A stretch of DNA of 64,000 nt from Actinomycetes bacterium (GTDB lineage Bacteria > Actinomycetota > Actinomycetes > Mycobacteriales > Mycobacteriaceae): positions 1 to 64,000 of the forward strand of contig JAEYMI010000038.1 of NCBI GenBank assembly GCA_023461275.1, in the 5' to 3' direction. A program made the translations under genes and the position numbers. Below the pieces are notes generated by a model that ran no database searches, had not been told where the DNA came from, and saw nothing but the letters and a program-made list of their open reading frames with translations. Of the stretch, positions 61,976 through 64,000 are shown one piece after another (position 1 is the first letter of the stretch; each line of letters starts with the position of its first letter).

Positions 61976-63070
61976 TCAGCCGCGGCTGGTGATCTGCTCG
62001 GCCACGGCCTGCAGCGCGGCGACATCGGCCACCTCGAACGGCAGTGACGGCACACCGACGATCGGTACCCGTGGGTGTGCGGCGGTGAACCGCTGCAGCA
62101 GATGCAGTTCGCGTTTGCCCGTCGCCGCCCGCTCGGCATGGACCTCCAGCACCCCGCGCGTCAGCTCGTCGGTCACCGAATCGAGCGCCACCCGCGCGGC
62201 CGGTTCCGCGATCGTCGTCAGATTCGGGTGCGTGCGATTGAGAATCAGCCCGGCCAGCGGCATGTTCTCCTCAGACAACCGGTCGACGAAGAACGCCGCC
62301 TCCCGTAGCGCGTCGGGTTCGGCGGCAGCCACCACCGCGAACTGCGTGCCCGGCTGCTTGAGCAGCTGATAGGTCCTCGTCGCCCGGTCCTGGAAACCAC
62401 CGAACATCGAATCCAGGGACTGTACGAAGGTCGCGACGTCGCGCAGCATCTCGCCGCCGATGATGGTCGACACCCCGCGCATCGCCAAGCTCATCGCGCC
62501 GGTCAGCACCCGCCCGACGCCACGTCCGCCACCGACGAGCACCTTCATCAGACGCCCGGACAGAAACGAACCGAGACGCTGCGGCGCGTCGAGAAAGTCC
62601 AGCGCATTCCGCGACGGCGGGGTGTCGACGATGATCAGGTCCCACCGGTTCTGGTCGAGGAGTTTGCCGAGCTTCTCCATCGCCATGTACTCCTGCGTCC
62701 CGGAGAACGACGACGCCACCGTTTGATAGAACGAGTTCGCCATGATCGCCTCGGCGCGTTCGGGGGTGGAGTATTCGAGCACCATCTCGTCGAACGTGCG
62801 ACGCATGTCGAGCATCATCGCGTCGAGCGTTCCGGCGCCGACGATGGGCACCGGCTGCGGGTCGTTCGTGAGCTCCGACATCCCGAGTGACTGCGCGAGC
62901 CGTCGAGCCGGGTCGATGGTGAGCACCGCGACGGTACGGCCCTGTTCGGCGGCGTACATCGCCATCGCGGCGGCCGTGGTGGTCTTGCCGACACCGCCTG
63001 CGCCGCAACAGATCACGACTCGGGTGTCGGGGTCGGTGAGTACTGATCCCATCTTGAGGTCGAGCGGCAT
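61976..63070 (-). CDS. Get3/ArsA-like ATPase (Rv3680-type)
   Basis: 364 residues. The deviant Walker A is GAGGVGKTTTAA near the N-terminus; the switch II region is DLIIVDTPPSRNALDFLDAP. The arsenite-binding cysteines of ArsA are not apparent. In M. tuberculosis the homologous pair forms a Get3-like heteromeric ATPase. The start overlaps the stop of the upstream partner by 1 nt (TGATG), so the subunits are coupled. Confidence 0.9.
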   Translation of the reverse strand: MPLDLKMGSVLTDPDTRVVICCGAGGVGKTTTAAAMAMYAAEQGRTVAVLTIDPARRLAQSLGMSELTNDPQPVPIVGAGTLDAMMLDMRRTFDEMVLEYSTPERAEAIMANSFYQTVASSFSGTQEYMAMEKLGKLLDQNRWDLIIVDTPPSRNALDFLDAPQRLGSFLSGRLMKVLVGGGRGVGRVLTGAMSLAMRGVSTIIGGEMLRDVATFVQSLDSMFGGFQDRATRTYQLLKQPGTQFAVVAAAEPDALREAAFFVDRLSEENMPLAGLILNRTHPNLTTIAEPAARVALDSVTDELTRGVLEVHAERAATGKRELHLLQRFTAAHPRVPIVGVPSLPFEVADVAALQAVAEQITSRG

Positions 63071-64000
63071 CAGGCACCTGCCTTCTGGATGAGGTTGGCC
63101 AGCTCGTAGATGGAACCGAGATCGATGCCGTGGGTCAGGTCGGGCAGTTCGATGATCGGTACCTCGACGTTGTCGATCTGCGCCTTGGCCACCTGCTGGG
63201 CCTGGAGCCGGCGGGCGTGCTCGATGGTTTCGGTGAGCAGGCCGCCCAGGTCGGCGTCGGAGACGACGAGCCCGGCGGCGGCGAGGTTGTCGCGGATGCG
63301 GTCGGCGTCGATGACGCCCTCGGCGATCGCGTCGGTCTCCTCGGCCGGCAGCCGCGACGGCCGGACCCGGTTGAGCAGCAGCGTCGCGACGGTGAGGTTC
63401 TTGGCGCGAAGCTCGTCGACCGCCTCGATCGTTTCCTGGATCGGCATCGCCTCGAGCAGGGTCGTGAGGTGGATGACGGTGTCCGGCGAGTGCAGCAGCC
63501 GTGACACCCCCTCGCTCTGATTGCGGATGGGGCCGGTCTTGGCGAGGTCGGCCATCGCCTGGGTGACGTCGAGAAAGCTGCCGATCCGGCCGGTCGGCGG
63601 TGAATCGACGACGACGGCGTCGTAGACCCGGTTGCCCTGCTTGTCGGTGGCGATGATGCGTTCTTTGATCTTGCCGGTGATCAGCACGTCACGTAGACCC
63701 GGCGCGACGGTGGTGACGAAGTCGATGGCCCCGATCCGCTTCATCGCGCGGCCGGCGAAACCGAGGTTGTAGAACATCTCGAGGTACTCGAGCAGGGCGT
63801 GTTCGATGTCGATGGCCAGCGCCGACACCTCGCCGCCGCCCTCGGCGGTCGCGACCCGGGTGTCGGTGGCCGGCAGCGGCGGAATGTCGAAGAGCTGGGC
63901 GATGCCCTGACGGCCCTCGCATTCGACGAGCAGCACCTTCTTACCGTCGGCGGCCAGCGCGAGCGCGATCGCCGCGGCCACCGTCGTCTTCCCTGTTCCG
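63070..64000 (-). CDS. Get3/ArsA-like ATPase (Rv3679-type), 5' end missing
   Basis: About 310 codons are visible. The upstream part, including the start, lies beyond the right edge. The frame opens in the Walker A motif, GTGKTTVAAAIALAL (63960-64000), followed by VLLVECEGRQGIAQLF and the switch II segment YDAVVVDSPPTGRIGSFLDV. It should pair with the next gene product as a heteromeric ATPase. Confidence 0.9.
   Translation of the reverse strand, partial: GTGKTTVAAAIALALAADGKKVLLVECEGRQGIAQLFDIPPLPATDTRVATAEGGGEVSALAIDIEHALLEYLEMFYNLGFAGRAMKRIGAIDFVTTVAPGLRDVLITGKIKERIIATDKQGNRVYDAVVVDSPPTGRIGSFLDVTQAMADLAKTGPIRNQSEGVSRLLHSPDTVIHLTTLLEAMPIQETIEAVDELRAKNLTVATLLLNRVRPSRLPAEETDAIAEGVIDADRIRDNLAAAGLVVSDADLGGLLTETIEHARRLQAQQVAKAQIDNVEVPIIELPDLTHGIDLGSIYELANLIQKAGA

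Overview
This window is a chromosomal segment of a high-GC, mycolic-acid-type actinomycete (order Mycobacteriales). Gordonia is the best guess, because of the protein sequences and because the right end keeps the mycobacterial order: Get3-like ATPase pair, WhiB4-type regulator, PonA2-type penicillin-binding protein, metallophosphoesterase (the Rv3679-Rv3683 neighbourhood of M. tuberculosis). The leuA leader peptide, the lysC-asd operon with an internal lysC start, WhiB and many apparently leaderless genes fit the same group. The genus is inferred, not proven.

Layout. 1-322: 3' end of an unrecognised gene. 390-6011: a three-gene membrane formate dehydrogenase operon (selenoprotein catalytic subunit read through an in-frame TGA with a SECIS-like hairpin, four-cluster iron-sulfur subunit, NrfD-type anchor). 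6186-11433: a lipoprotein gene, then the complete selenocysteine machinery: selD on the minus strand, and tRNA-Sec, selA and selB as a plus-strand cluster. The machinery thus sits next to its likely client. 11515-23927: a LysR regulator, hydrolase, CLC antiporter, thioredoxin, DUF1254 and DUF2252 proteins, a MalT-like LuxR regulator and small membrane proteins. 23967-25935: leuA with a Leu-codon leader peptide. 25986-37212: FUSC protein, GH16 glucanase, glycosyltransferase, haemophore-like protein, luciferase-like oxidoreductase, APC permease, a nitroreductase/MFS exporter pair with a divergent TetR regulator and visible operators, and a membrane mannosyltransferase. 37332-39629: lysC-asd. 39741-41717: an isolated, compositionally different gene for a protein with two TIR domains, the best candidate for an undescribed immune system. 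41889-57673: secreted lipase, amidohydrolase/2OG-oxygenase pair, Ohr, a two-gene fluoride channel, GlxA-type regulator, M20 peptidase, acyl-CoA dehydrogenase-like protein, lipocalin, cupin, tRNA-Pro(CGG) and small proteins. 57827-64000: metallophosphoesterase, PonA2-type PBP, WhiB4-type regulator and two Get3/ArsA-like ATPases, the last cut by the window edge.

The intergenic DNA is unusually rich in structured repeats. At least three dispersed inverted-repeat families plus single palindromes sit mostly between convergent genes. One family, a BIME-like inverted pair, lies in frame inside fdhB. A 21-bp minisatellite abuts the selD stop codon. No CRISPR array, insertion sequence or prophage was seen.
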